A DNA stretch of 64,000 nucleotides from JANMMJ01 sp964543235 (GTDB lineage: Bacteria; Pseudomonadota; Alphaproteobacteria; Rhizobiales; Aestuariivirgaceae): positions 13,925-77,924 of the forward strand of contig CAZIXE010000012.1 of assembly GCA_964543235.1 (NCBI GenBank). Direction: 5' to 3'. Within the stretch, counting starts at the first letter, position 1. Every line of letters begins with the position of its first letter. The notes under the pieces were generated by a model. That model worked only from the letters and a program-made list of their open reading frames with translations. It made no database searches and was not told the origin of the DNA. The position numbers were made by a program, and so were the translations under genes. Shown here one piece after another: positions 16,529 to 25,676 of this stretch.

Positions 16529-17788
16529 ATGCTGCTTGGGTGCATCGCCGACGACTTCACGGGCGCAACTGATCTTGCCAATACGCTGGCCCGTGAAGGC
16601 ATGCGGACAGTGCTCACCATTGGAACTCCCAGCAATCGGGCGCCGGATGCGGATGCCGTTGTGGTGGCTCTCAAGTCCCGCACCATTCCGGCTGAGCAAG
16701 CGACCGCGCAATCACTCGCCGCCTGTCGTTGGCTGAAGAGAGACGGTGCCAGGCAAATTCTCTTCAAGTACTGCTCAACATTTGATTCGACTGACAAGGG
16801 CAATATTGGTCCCGTCGCGGATGCTTTGCTTGATGAGCTCAATGCAGAGTTCAGCATTGCTTGCCCCGCCTTCCCAGAGAACGGCAGGACGATCTATCTC
16901 GGGCACCTTTTCGTCGGCGATGCGTTGCTCTCTGACTCCGGTATGCGTGACCACCCTATTACACCGATGCGCGACGCCAATCTGGTGCGCGTACTGAGCC
17001 GCCAGACGCGCGGCAAGGTCGGTCTCGTGCGCCTTGCAAAGGTGAGAGAAGGCGCCTCTGCCATTTCTCAATCTTTCGCCTCACTGCGGGCACTAGGCTA
17101 CCGATATGCGATCGTCGATGCGCTGGTGGATGAAGATCTCCGGCAGATCGGTGCCGCATGCGAGTCCCTCGCGTTGGTGACTGGCGGTTCCGGCGTCGCA
17201 CTTGGTCTTCCTGGAAACTTCCGGCGTGCCGGCCTCCTGCCAGAGAGGGTGGATTTGACGCCGCTGGCGCCAGTTGGCGGCCACGCCGCCGTCTTATCCG
17301 GGAGTTGTTCTGAGGCCACACTCCGGCAGGTCAAAGCAATGAAAGCCCGACATCCATCCCGTTTCGTCTCGCCACTGGAAGTCTCGCTCAACCCGTCGTC
17401 CGTTGTTGAGGAGGTCGTCAAGTGGGCGCTGCCACTTCTTGGCAGCGGGCCAGTGCTGATTTATTCCTCTGCCTCACCTGAGAAGGTCTCCGTTGCTCAC
17501 AACCGGCTTGGACGAGTGAGGGCGGCGGCTGTCATCGAGGAAGCAATGGCCCAGATTGCGGTGAGCCTGGTGAGGAGTGGCGTTCGGCGGCTTGTCGTGG
17601 CTGGCGGCGAGACGTCCGGCGCAGTGGTAAGGGCGTTGGGCCTGCAAGCACTCGCGGTTGGGCCGCAGATCGATCCTGGTGTGCCAGCTGTCGCATCGAT
17701 CGGCGATCCAAGAATTGCCATGGCATTGAAATCGGGGAACTTTGGGCTCGATGATTTCTTCCTAAGGGCGGTTGAGCGGCTCAAATGA
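16529..17788 (+). CDS. Four-carbon acid sugar kinase, OtnK-like (DUF1537)
   Basis: 419 residues of the DUF1537/OtnK family. The N-terminal domain has the family hallmark CIADDFTGATDLANTL (residues 5-20) and FKYCSTFDSTDKGNIGPV. The C-terminal nucleotide-binding domain has LVVAGGETSGAVVRAL and a G-rich ending. OtnK phosphorylates 3-oxo-tetronates; the related OiaK phosphorylates 3-oxo-isoapionate. Either activity fits the neighbours. It starts 3 nt after the lactonase-like gene and overlaps the OtnC-like gene by 4 nt. The exact substrate cannot be read from the sequence. Confidence 0.87.
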   Translation: MLLGCIADDFTGATDLANTLAREGMRTVLTIGTPSNRAPDADAVVVALKSRTIPAEQATAQSLAACRWLKRDGARQILFKYCSTFDSTDKGNIGPVADALLDELNAEFSIACPAFPENGRTIYLGHLFVGDALLSDSGMRDHPITPMRDANLVRVLSRQTRGKVGLVRLAKVREGASAISQSFASLRALGYRYAIVDALVDEDLRQIGAACESLALVTGGSGVALGLPGNFRRAGLLPERVDLTPLAPVGGHAAVLSGSCSEATLRQVKAMKARHPSRFVSPLEVSLNPSSVVEEVVKWALPLLGSGPVLIYSSASPEKVSVAHNRLGRVRAAAVIEEAMAQIAVSLVRSGVRRLVVAGGETSGAVVRALGLQALAVGPQIDPGVPAVASIGDPRIAMALKSGNFGLDDFFLRAVERLK

Positions 17789-18423
17789 CCGAAGCGCAGA
17801 TGCGCGAGCGGGTCGTGGCACTCGCCCGCTCGATGTTTGAGCGGCGGCTGACCTTTGGCAGTTCAGGGAACATCAGCGTCCGCATTGCCGACGGATGGCT
17901 GATGACCCCAACTGGCTCATCGCTGGGGCGACTTGATCCGGCGCGCCTTTCAAAGCTCGATGACGATGGACACCTGATTTCAGGCGACGCCCCGACAAAG
18001 GAGAGTTTTCTGCATCTCGCGATCTACAGGCGAAGAGCAAAGGCCGGCGCCGTTGTCCACTTGCATTCGACATACTCCGTCGCCGTTTCATGCCTTGATG
18101 GCATCAATCAACGCGATGTTCTGCCGCCGATCACGGCCTATTATGTCATGCGGGTTGGCAAGCTGCCGCTCGTTCCGTACTTTGCCCCGGGAGACAAATC
18201 ACTCGGCGACGCAGTCGGCCGTCTCGCGGCGCGGCATTCGGCCGTGCTGCTTGCCAACCATGGACCGGTAGTTGCAGGCACCGATTTGAATGCCGCCGTT
18301 GATGCGATCGAGGAACTCGAAGAAACCGCGCGGCTCTACCTGCTGCTGCACGGCCGTCCGGCACATTTTCTAACTGATGCACAGGTTACCGACCTCAGAC
18401 GCCGTTTTCCTTCTGCAGGCTGA
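17785..18423 (+). CDS. Class II aldolase/decarboxylase, OtnC-like
   Basis: 212 residues with the class II aldolase/adducin fold. Zinc-binding histidines are visible in VVHLHSTYS (H-x-H) and in LLANHGPVVAG. SGNISVRIADGWLMTPTGSSLGRL is the phosphate-side loop, and the acidic catalytic residue is likely in TKESFLHLAIY. OtnC decarboxylates 3-oxo-tetronate 4-phosphate to dihydroxyacetone phosphate and CO2. As the last gene of the operon and directly coupled to the kinase, it probably acts on the kinase product. Confidence 0.88.
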   Translation: MTEAQMRERVVALARSMFERRLTFGSSGNISVRIADGWLMTPTGSSLGRLDPARLSKLDDDGHLISGDAPTKESFLHLAIYRRRAKAGAVVHLHSTYSVAVSCLDGINQRDVLPPITAYYVMRVGKLPLVPYFAPGDKSLGDAVGRLAARHSAVLLANHGPVVAGTDLNAAVDAIEELEETARLYLLLHGRPAHFLTDAQVTDLRRRFPSAG

Positions 18424-18437
18424 GTTGTCTGATTGAC

Positions 18438-20027
18438 TCAGGAGTCCAACTCGCTTGCGAGTTTGCGCACGATGCGGTCGGCGTTGGCCATAATTGTGAA
18501 GCCGATCGTGGAACCGGCAATGGCCGGAAAGTTGGCGGAGTCGACAATATGCACTCGCTTCAGTCCCGCGGGCCGGCCCAACACATCGGAAGCATAGATG
18601 GCGTGGGTGCCGCCCATGGGAAAACTTCCGCCGGTATGGAAGCTGCGCCCCGGGGGGACAAGTTGCAGATATGCCGGCGGGATGATGCCAAAGGATAGAA
18701 GATGGCGGCGCAACAACCGCTGCGCGTTGCGCGCAACTGTCCTTGCCCGCGGGTTCGCGCTACCGCGAATGGTGAGGCGCACCGCTGAGGAGGCGGATGG
18801 CTCGACAATGAGTTCGAGATGGCCGGAGTCGGAAGATGGCAGGTATCCCTGAATCATGTAAAAACGCCCGGCTATGGACGTAACCGGCATTGGCGGCGGG
18901 ATCATGCCGCGCAAGGCGTGCAAGAAGATGTCGTTCAGCCCGTAGAGTTGAAAGTGCAGGTAGTCATTCGAGATATCCGGGTTGAGCATCTCGAGAAAAA
19001 TCTCTGCGAGCGCAAATCTGATCGGTTCTTGCTGCGCCCGGTATGAAATCAGCGGGAAGAAGAAGTACTGGCTATCCTGAATTCTGATCGGTTCGTTGAA
19101 GCGTCGCAGTGAACGAGCGATTATGTTCGTGGTGGCGAAATGGCCGGTTGCGAGGAAGACTCTTCTGGCTTTCCACTGCCTGACACCGTGACCATCCGGG
19201 CTTGCCGTCGTAAGCGTGACATGCTTGCCGGTCTCGGCAAATTCCATGGCGCAGTGGCCCCGATGTATCTTGGTTCCCGACTGTTCGATCTGCCTGAACA
19301 GAAGTCTCGGGTTGAAAATTGCACCATAGACACATCCGCCCAGGCACATGCCGCAGTAGCGGCATCCCCCTGCGTTGCGGGAAGCATCTACCGCGAGGCG
19401 GGCCCGCCCAAAGCTGATGCCGGCGCGCGCGAGAGCTTCGCTTCGCTTTTCCAAGGCATCCATGAGTGCCCGGGTCTGGCGGGAGCGCGCCAGAGCCGAT
19501 GGTGCGCCGACATGGAGCGGGAATTCCACCGCAAGACGGTCCGTTTCTGCCGCCAACGGAACGTAGCGCAGCACGTTTCGATAGGAGCGATCCATGTCCC
19601 CGGGCGGAACCGGCCAGTGTCGGAAATTGTGGGATCCATAGGGCAGCATGGCCGCTCCCCAGACATTTCCGAACCCGCCGAAGCCGTGCGACAGTTCGGT
19701 GGTGCAGTCCTCGTAGCGCACCGACAGGAGTTCCGGGTTGCGATAGGGAAAATCCGAACCAAAGAGCAGACGCCGCTCGATGCCCCTGGCAGATGCGGCT
19801 GGTGGCGGATACAGGCTGAGCCGAGCCGCGTCATCCCACTGATCCGGTGTCTGCGCCGCAAGTTCTGTTACCTGCTTTGCCTTTGCGGGATCGAGATCAA
19901 AGCCGACGTCAAGCACCTCGTAGGGCTTGTTGCAATCGCGGAGTGCCATCGCCGTTGCGATGGCACCCAAACCCGTCCCAACGATGAGGTTCTCGATGAT
20001 ACCCGCTCCGGCGAGCCGGTCAGGCAT
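18438..20027 (-). CDS. GMC-like FAD oxidoreductase with a cysteine-rich insert
   Basis: 529 residues. The N-terminal dinucleotide fold is IVGTGLGAIATAMAL (residues 15-29). The C-terminal GMC signature is FHTGGSFPMGG, then LKRVHIVDSANFPAIAGSTIGFTIMANADRIV, with the catalytic-side histidine of FHTGG. A CRYCGMCLGGC motif near residue 222 has spacing like a small Fe-S or structural cysteine cluster and occurs in some GMC alcohol or sugar dehydrogenases. No signal peptide. It overlaps the upstream aminotransferase gene by 8 nt. Substrate unknown; an alcohol or sugar is likely. Confidence 0.78.
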   Translation of the reverse strand: MPDRLAGAGIIENLIVGTGLGAIATAMALRDCNKPYEVLDVGFDLDPAKAKQVTELAAQTPDQWDDAARLSLYPPPAASARGIERRLLFGSDFPYRNPELLSVRYEDCTTELSHGFGGFGNVWGAAMLPYGSHNFRHWPVPPGDMDRSYRNVLRYVPLAAETDRLAVEFPLHVGAPSALARSRQTRALMDALEKRSEALARAGISFGRARLAVDASRNAGGCRYCGMCLGGCVYGAIFNPRLLFRQIEQSGTKIHRGHCAMEFAETGKHVTLTTASPDGHGVRQWKARRVFLATGHFATTNIIARSLRRFNEPIRIQDSQYFFFPLISYRAQQEPIRFALAEIFLEMLNPDISNDYLHFQLYGLNDIFLHALRGMIPPPMPVTSIAGRFYMIQGYLPSSDSGHLELIVEPSASSAVRLTIRGSANPRARTVARNAQRLLRRHLLSFGIIPPAYLQLVPPGRSFHTGGSFPMGGTHAIYASDVLGRPAGLKRVHIVDSANFPAIAGSTIGFTIMANADRIVRKLASELDS

Positions 20028-21501
20028 TCGAGAAGACGCGCTTCATATTCTTTGCGACGAAGCTGATCGTCGTATCAGCTATGCCACGCTTGAAGATGTC
20101 GTCGAGCGCGGCAATGAGAACATCGATGTGTTTCTCCTGCACCACGAAAGGGGGCATGAAGTGCAGGATGTCGCGGGCGCCAGGCTGGAAGTGGGCGAGG
20201 ATGTTGTAGCGCTCATAGAGTTCCCGGGCCATGCCGCCGATCAGAACGGTCTGATAGGTCTGGAACAGCGGGTTCTTGGAGATATCGACCAATTTCGAAG
20301 CAAGGTCCTGCTGGAAATTGAGCCGGATGGCCTGGAAGAGTCCCATGCCGCGAACTTCCAGGATGTTTTTCGGGTACTTCCGTTTCAGCTCGTTCAGGCG
20401 CCTGCTGAAGTATGCGCCGACCGTGGCGGCGTTCTCGATCAGATTCTCGTCCTGCAGCACGTTCAGCGTTTCGATGGCGACCGCGCAGCTCTCGCCGAGG
20501 CCGCCGAAACCCGAAGTATGGAGGGTACAGTCCTGTTTGCTGCCATAGGCTTTGTCAAACATGGCCTGGGAGGTAACCATGGCGCCGATGGCGCGCTTGC
20601 CGCCGCCGAGTGTCTTGGCAAGGGTGACGACGTCGGGAACCACATCCTCATGCATGAAGGCACAGAACTTGCCGGTCCGCCCCATGCCGACCTTCACTTC
20701 ATCGAAGATCGACATGATATCGTTCTCCCGGCAGAGGCGCGCAATGTCAGTCAGATAGCCGACGGGGGGAACCTCGCAAGCCGAGCCGCGAATCGGCTCG
20801 ACGATCACGGCAATTATGCTGTTGGTGCCGTCGGCGCGGGTTTCCGCCTTGATGGCATTTTCGATGGCCTTGATGTCACCGTATGGCACGTAGATGACAT
20901 TCTCTTTCGGTATACCAAGCAGGAAGCCGCGCTGGAAACCGGCAGCCGTCGTCATTGAGAGGGCACCGTGGGTCTTGCCATGGAAGGCGCCGTGCATGCA
21001 AAGGAACTTCGTCTTGTTCTTGGGGGTCTGAACGCGTTCGCACAGTTTCATGGCGGCCTCGACCGCCTCGGAACCCGACACCGCGAAGAACGACACCTTG
21101 AGCGGATCAGGCATCATCTGGGCGATGTTGTAGGCCAATGCTCCCTGCATCTTTTGCGGTGCTACGCGGATGCAATCAATGACCTTGTGCTCGTGGCATT
21201 TGCGTTCAGCTTCAATGATGCGGGGATGATTGTGACCCAGTCCGACCACGCCGAGTCCGGCAGAGAAGTCAAGCAGGGTTCGGCCGTCGTTCAGCCAGAT
21301 TTCGATCCCCTGGGCGCCCTTGATGTCCATTTCATCGAGGCCGAGAACCTCGAAGACCTGAAGCAGATACTTGTTGAGATGCGCGGCGTAGTACCTGTTG
21401 GCAGTCTTGATATCGAGATCGAGACTCTCGTCGAGTGTCAGAAGGTGGGGGTGATTGCTTTGGGCAGGAGCAGCGGGACGTTTGATCGAGGCAACACTCA
21501 T
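20020..21501 (-). CDS. Class III (PLP) aminotransferase
   Basis: 493 residues from MSVASIKRPAAPAQSN; GAGAAGGA lies 9 nt upstream, while the ATG at 21579 has no such site. The class III pattern is clear: LLDFSAGLGVVGLGHNHPRI, SGSEAVEAAMKLC (PLP phosphate), HGAFHGKTHGAL, IVEPIRG, FDEVKVGMGRTGKF (aspartate that pairs with PLP) and the Schiff-base lysine in TLAKTLGGGKRAIGA. The enzyme transfers an amino group from an omega-amino or similar donor. It is translated just before the GMC-like gene, and the two may act on the same compound as amine/alcohol steps. Donor and acceptor are unknown. Confidence 0.92.
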   Translation of the reverse strand: MSVASIKRPAAPAQSNHPHLLTLDESLDLDIKTANRYYAAHLNKYLLQVFEVLGLDEMDIKGAQGIEIWLNDGRTLLDFSAGLGVVGLGHNHPRIIEAERKCHEHKVIDCIRVAPQKMQGALAYNIAQMMPDPLKVSFFAVSGSEAVEAAMKLCERVQTPKNKTKFLCMHGAFHGKTHGALSMTTAAGFQRGFLLGIPKENVIYVPYGDIKAIENAIKAETRADGTNSIIAVIVEPIRGSACEVPPVGYLTDIARLCRENDIMSIFDEVKVGMGRTGKFCAFMHEDVVPDVVTLAKTLGGGKRAIGAMVTSQAMFDKAYGSKQDCTLHTSGFGGLGESCAVAIETLNVLQDENLIENAATVGAYFSRRLNELKRKYPKNILEVRGMGLFQAIRLNFQQDLASKLVDISKNPLFQTYQTVLIGGMARELYERYNILAHFQPGARDILHFMPPFVVQEKHIDVLIAALDDIFKRGIADTTISFVAKNMKRVFSNA

Positions 21502-21631
21502 TTGGGTTTCCTTCTCTGCTGGAGGCTTGATCGAATGATATGTGCCGATTTGGCACATGACAAGGCGGGGTGTCGGCACCCTGGGCGGGGAGTCGCTGCT
21601 ACGGCGTGCGGAGGGGTAGTGTAGAAGCGGG

Positions 21632-23122
21632 TCATTTGAACGGGATCAGATAGTTCATGTCGGTTGTGGCCAAATAGATGATCGCTGCCGAGAAAATGCC
21701 GACAACGATGCTGATGCCGTCTGTCAGGGCAAACACGACCGGGTCCTGGTTCATCTTGCCACGGTGGGTCAGCATCCATGTCCGCGAGACCCAATAGAGC
21801 AGCAACACACACAGGCCCCAGAGGAATGACGGTGTCGCATAGAGCATGTGGATGTCGTCACTGCTGATGTAAAGCGCGAGAACCAGGACCGCGAGGTAGC
21901 CACTGGCAGCACCGAGACTCTGGATCATCGGCAGATCGGTAACGCGGTAGCCTCGTCCCTTGATCTTCATATCGCCGGCAGTTGCCAGGGCTTCAAGCTC
22001 GGAATAGCGCTTGACCAGTGCCAGACTGAGAAACAGGAACATGGAGAAGGCGAGGAGCCATTCGGAGAGCGAAATTCCCGTCGCTGCGCTTCCGGCAAGG
22101 AGCCTGAACGTATAGAGAATCGCCAGCACGATCACGTCGACCATGACGCGCCGCTTCACATCGATTGTGTAGGCCACAGTAGTCAGCAGATAACCTGCGA
22201 GGATGACCGGGAACCAGAGCGGCAGTGCCGCGGCCACGGCAAAGCTTACGAGCAGGAGCAGCGGCGCCATGAGCATGCCATGGCCCAGTGGAATTGCACC
22301 GGATGCAAAGGGGCGGTACCGCTTCTTGGCGTGACTCCTGTCAGCCTCAAGGTCAAACAGGTCATTGGCGACGTAGACGCTCGACGCACAAAGGCAGAAG
22401 GATACAAGGGCCAGAAGGCTCTGCGTGAGTATCTCGACATTGCCAACGGCATGCCCAGCCAATGCGGGGATCAGGATCAGAAGGTTTTTGGCCCATTGAT
22501 GTGGACGCAATGCGGAGATGTAAGGCCTGATAGAACGCGAGCTGCCGCCGAAAACCCCCGCCACTTCGCCCACTTCGCGCGCCCTGGTCTCGACCGACGG
22601 GCGGGCGTTGACCAATACAATGCGACGGGCCGCACTCCAGACAGGTACATCGACGTGATCGTTGGCGGCGTAATCGAAATTGCCGGACCCGAGGTCCTCG
22701 ACAACGCGCGCCCTCTTGCGCTCGCCGGAAAGATTGATGCCGTTGTCGGTGGCAAGCACGCGGCTGAAAATCCCGACATGTTCGGCAACCCTGTCTGCAA
22801 GGATCTTGTGAGTCGCTGTCGTCAGAACAAGCTCCCGGCCGGCGCGATGCTGCTCATGAAGATAGTGGAGGAAATCCCTGTTGTAGGGCAATGTCGAGAC
22901 GTCGAGCGTAACGCGCTTGGCGATCTGCTCCTTAAGGTATGCCCTGCCCCAGAGGAGCCAGAACGGCAGTGCAAAGACCAGCAGGGGCTGTCTGGAGATG
23001 AGCGCCAGGGCGGACTCGAGAAGCAAGTCGGTGTTGATCAGGGTGCCGTCGAGATCAACGCACAGGCTGACGTCTTGTTCGACCTGTTCGTCTGCCGTTT
23101 CGTCTATCACCTTGTGCAGCAT
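21632..23122 (-). CDS. HAD phosphatase-UbiA prenyltransferase fusion
   Basis: 496 residues starting MLHKVIDETADE, chosen because AAGGA lies about 10 nt upstream; the ATG three codons earlier is too close to it. Residues 1-200 are a HAD-like domain with DLDGTLINTD (D23, D25) and the threonine motif LTTATH. Residues 210-496 are a UbiA-type membrane prenyltransferase with nine or so helices: YISALRPHQWAKNLL, the metal-binding NDLFDLEADRSH, and VDVIVLAILYTFRLLAG. This layout resembles decaprenyl-phosphate phosphoribosyltransferases plus the phosphatase step. It suggests transfer of phosphoribose to polyprenyl phosphate and removal of the 5-phosphate. Inference from family and neighbours. Confidence 0.85.
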   Translation of the reverse strand: MLHKVIDETADEQVEQDVSLCVDLDGTLINTDLLLESALALISRQPLLVFALPFWLLWGRAYLKEQIAKRVTLDVSTLPYNRDFLHYLHEQHRAGRELVLTTATHKILADRVAEHVGIFSRVLATDNGINLSGERKRARVVEDLGSGNFDYAANDHVDVPVWSAARRIVLVNARPSVETRAREVGEVAGVFGGSSRSIRPYISALRPHQWAKNLLILIPALAGHAVGNVEILTQSLLALVSFCLCASSVYVANDLFDLEADRSHAKKRYRPFASGAIPLGHGMLMAPLLLLVSFAVAAALPLWFPVILAGYLLTTVAYTIDVKRRVMVDVIVLAILYTFRLLAGSAATGISLSEWLLAFSMFLFLSLALVKRYSELEALATAGDMKIKGRGYRVTDLPMIQSLGAASGYLAVLVLALYISSDDIHMLYATPSFLWGLCVLLLYWVSRTWMLTHRGKMNQDPVVFALTDGISIVVGIFSAAIIYLATTDMNYLIPFK

Positions 23123-23148
23123 GGCGGGCATTTCCTTACGCGGCTCAC

Positions 23149-23523
23149 TCAACGCCAGGACACGAAAACAACGCCCACCGAAATCATCATTGTGCCGGCA
23201 AGCCGGGTCAGGGTCACATCGTCTCCCATGATGAACTTGCCAAGGATCATGGTCAGGATGAAACCGAGACCGACAAAGGGGTAGGCCATGCTGACTTCGA
23301 TCCTGACGAGAGCAAACAGCCAAACGACGGCCGCAGAAAAGTAGAGCGTCAGACCGACAATGACCCAGGTGTTCAAAAACACTGCACGGACAATGCCTAC
23401 ATAGCTGCTTCCGTCCATCGCAACAGCGACATGCGGCTGGGAAAGCCCTGTCTTCAAGACGATCTGCGCCACAGAGGAGAAGCAGATGCTGATCAGCAGC
23501 AGGATGAAAGTTTTTAGTGTCAC
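23149..23523 (-). CDS. Small EamA/SMR-type membrane protein, possible lipid-sugar flippase
   Basis: 124 residues with four membrane helices: FILLLISICFSSVAQIVLKTGL, then two central helices, and RLAGTMMISVGVVFVSW. The pattern SSVAQIVLKTG and YPFVGLGFILTMILG is that of the small multidrug resistance/ArnE-F-like group. ArnE/ArnF flip lipid-linked aminoarabinose. Lying between a UbiA-type prenyltransferase and a GT-C glycosyltransferase, a flippase for a polyprenyl-phosphate sugar is more likely than drug efflux. Stop lies 26 nt from the HAD-UbiA start. Confidence 0.8.
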   Translation of the reverse strand: MTLKTFILLLISICFSSVAQIVLKTGLSQPHVAVAMDGSSYVGIVRAVFLNTWVIVGLTLYFSAAVVWLFALVRIEVSMAYPFVGLGFILTMILGKFIMGDDVTLTRLAGTMMISVGVVFVSWR

Positions 23524-23587
23524 TTAAGCCTCATTGTTGCTGCGAGTTCGCCAGTCATGAAAGCAGGATAGGGGCCAATGGGGACGA

Positions 23588-25171
23588 TCATGATTGCGCC
23601 CCGTTGAGGCTGATCCACGTTTCGATCTTCTCGCTTCGGAATCTTGGAGAACTGACGCCCGGGTTGTCGGACAAGTGCCTGAAGTTCCGGTTCAGCCACT
23701 CGACAAACAGCTGGCGATTGGCGTCGGTATAGCCTGACAGATCAGATATCTTGACGACGACCAGTGATGGCTTGCCGGCGCTCATTTCGTCCAGCCAACC
23801 GCGCAGGCCGGTCGGATAGTTGCTGGCGATGAACTCGTCGTAACCGTTGACGGATCCAAGACTTACGTGTTGCGTCGCGTTCCGCAGTTGCAGCAGCGCC
23901 GGGATCTCCGGCACGCCTATGACGATGATGCGGGTATTGGCATCATAGCTGCCGATGGCATTGCGAATGATGGTGTCATAGGCCTGCTTCTGCTCAGAAA
24001 GTGCGCCCCGCGAGATGGCGGCATGGTCGGAGAAGATGTTGGCGAAGGCGGCATTGAGCAGCGGAATGGCAAACAGGACTGCAAGGCAGACATAGCGATA
24101 TGCCTGGAGCATGCCTTCAGAGGCATTGCGCTCGACGAGCCATTGGCGAATGGCGCGGTACAGAACGACAATTCCCAGCGCCGCAAAGGGGAGGAACACG
24201 AAGAAGTCCGGATAGCTCTGAAAGTCCAGAAGGCTGCCGATCGCAAAGATCACCATCATGATCAGCAGCGGCAGGTGGGGCAGGTCGCCTATGCTGGTAT
24301 TGCCGCGCAACATAATCGTCCGCAGCGCGTAAACAAGGAAGGCGATAAGGCTGGCAATGATGAGCGGAAATGCGAAAGGGAAACCGAAAGGTAGCATTCG
24401 GGAAATGATGAGCACTTCATTCTCGTCTGGCCGGGAAAGGTAGAAATGCAGGATCATGGCGCCCTGCAAGAGATCCCTGAAGGCTCCTGTAAGCCAAAAG
24501 ACCCCGAAGATCACGATTGACGGCAACAGGAAACCGCCGACCAAGCGGAGGAGCGCCGGTACTCTCATATGGCGATCCTGAAGCGCGGCGAAGACGAGTG
24601 AAGCGATGAAGATTGTCCCCGAAGGCTGCCAGGTGAATGAGCAAAGCGAGGCGATCGCGCCCAGGGCAAGCCATTTCTTGCTCACCAGAAGGTGAAGCCC
24701 GATCATCATGAGGAACAGGACGACGAGCTTGGGCTCGGCTGAGATGGCCGATTGCAGCAGGTAGCCATGGAAGCCCAGCATGAACAATGGTGCCAGCCAG
24801 GTCTCTTCACCGCCGCGGAGCAGGCGGCGGGCAAATAGGAAGGTGAGGGCAATGGTTGCCAGACACAGCGCCATATAGAAGAGACGCACGCCCCTGAGCG
24901 GATCGCCGAACAGGTGTTGCGAGATGAAAAGCACGCCCGCTGTGATGAAGGACGTCAACGGAGTCTTCATGTCGAACAGGCTCTGGTAGGGCATCTCGCC
25001 ATGGAGCAGGCGCTGGGCAGAGTAGATGTACTGGGCGTTGTCCCTTCGGAGCGGCAGGTCGAGGCCGTAAAGCGAAAAGACCAGGGCCGCAAACGCCGTC
25101 AGGACAATAGCCATCAGCAATTGCGTCCTGCCGAAACTCGCCGTAGCGGCCGTCCTGGTGAGCGTCGCCAT
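23588..25171 (-). CDS. GT-C/GT39-like polytopic glycosyltransferase
   Basis: 527 residues. About ten membrane helices fill residues 15-370 and a soluble periplasmic C-terminal part covers about 380-527. The first outside loop has DNAQYIYSAQRLLHGEMPYQ and KTPL, the acidic DxxxY...GxxPYxxxxxxKxP pattern of ArnT/PMT-type enzymes that use lipid-phosphate sugars. The acceptor is not evident. As the third gene of a prenyltransferase-flippase-glycosyltransferase set it would use the lipid-linked sugar made by its neighbours. Starts with ATG at 25171 at the head of this minus-strand run. Confidence 0.82.
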   Translation of the reverse strand: MATLTRTAATASFGRTQLLMAIVLTAFAALVFSLYGLDLPLRRDNAQYIYSAQRLLHGEMPYQSLFDMKTPLTSFITAGVLFISQHLFGDPLRGVRLFYMALCLATIALTFLFARRLLRGGEETWLAPLFMLGFHGYLLQSAISAEPKLVVLFLMMIGLHLLVSKKWLALGAIASLCSFTWQPSGTIFIASLVFAALQDRHMRVPALLRLVGGFLLPSIVIFGVFWLTGAFRDLLQGAMILHFYLSRPDENEVLIISRMLPFGFPFAFPLIIASLIAFLVYALRTIMLRGNTSIGDLPHLPLLIMMVIFAIGSLLDFQSYPDFFVFLPFAALGIVVLYRAIRQWLVERNASEGMLQAYRYVCLAVLFAIPLLNAAFANIFSDHAAISRGALSEQKQAYDTIIRNAIGSYDANTRIIVIGVPEIPALLQLRNATQHVSLGSVNGYDEFIASNYPTGLRGWLDEMSAGKPSLVVVKISDLSGYTDANRQLFVEWLNRNFRHLSDNPGVSSPRFRSEKIETWISLNGAQS

Positions 25172-25676
25172 GAAGACTGACTTAAGGTTATGTCGCCGGT
25201 TTGCCTGACCGGCTAGTTCGCATGGTTTCCCCGTCCGGGCAAACGAATTGTCCCAAAATGGTATATGCTTTCAACATGTGGTTAACCCTGCGGAGGGGGT
25301 GGGTTGCTCAGTTCGACTTTGGAATCTGAGCCTTGTTCTGGGGTGGTATGAGCGTCAGGGCAAGACTTAACATGTTCGCAACGAATGCCTGAAACAATAT
25401 TTGTCATTTGATCGATGCATTTTTGAAAGCAATCGGACAGATGTTACTACTGGTTGCCAGAATAAGTCAATTTTAGACAGTATATTGTCCAGCATTTTGA
25501 TGCAATGACGATTAATATACGGTCTGTCCGGCGTTACACTTGGACAATCTCGCAACAGGCCAAGGTTTGCGAATTCACTGGTGGGGATTTTTGCCCTGAA
25601 TTTCCGCCTGACGCCGCAGGCGTCCTGAAAATGGGGTTCTTGGTCGGGTGGCGGGCCAAGTAGCCATCGGTGAGAA
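25172..25676. other. AT-richer intergenic region between the GT-C gene and tRNA-Thr
   Basis: No gene is supported over about 500 bases. The part at 25370-25560 is visibly lower in GC than its surroundings. GACAgtatatTGTC (about 25475-25488) is a short inverted repeat. It may hold the promoter of the GT-C gene. The 111-codon frame on the minus strand runs into the tRNA and is not credible. The low GC next to the 3' end of a tRNA gene hints at a decayed insertion, but no integrase or attachment repeat was found. Confidence 0.4.

Noticed and set aside
18420..18441. CTGAGT...ACTCAG hairpin between convergent genes as a terminator
   Set aside because: Only a 6-bp stem with a 10-nt loop and no T-run.
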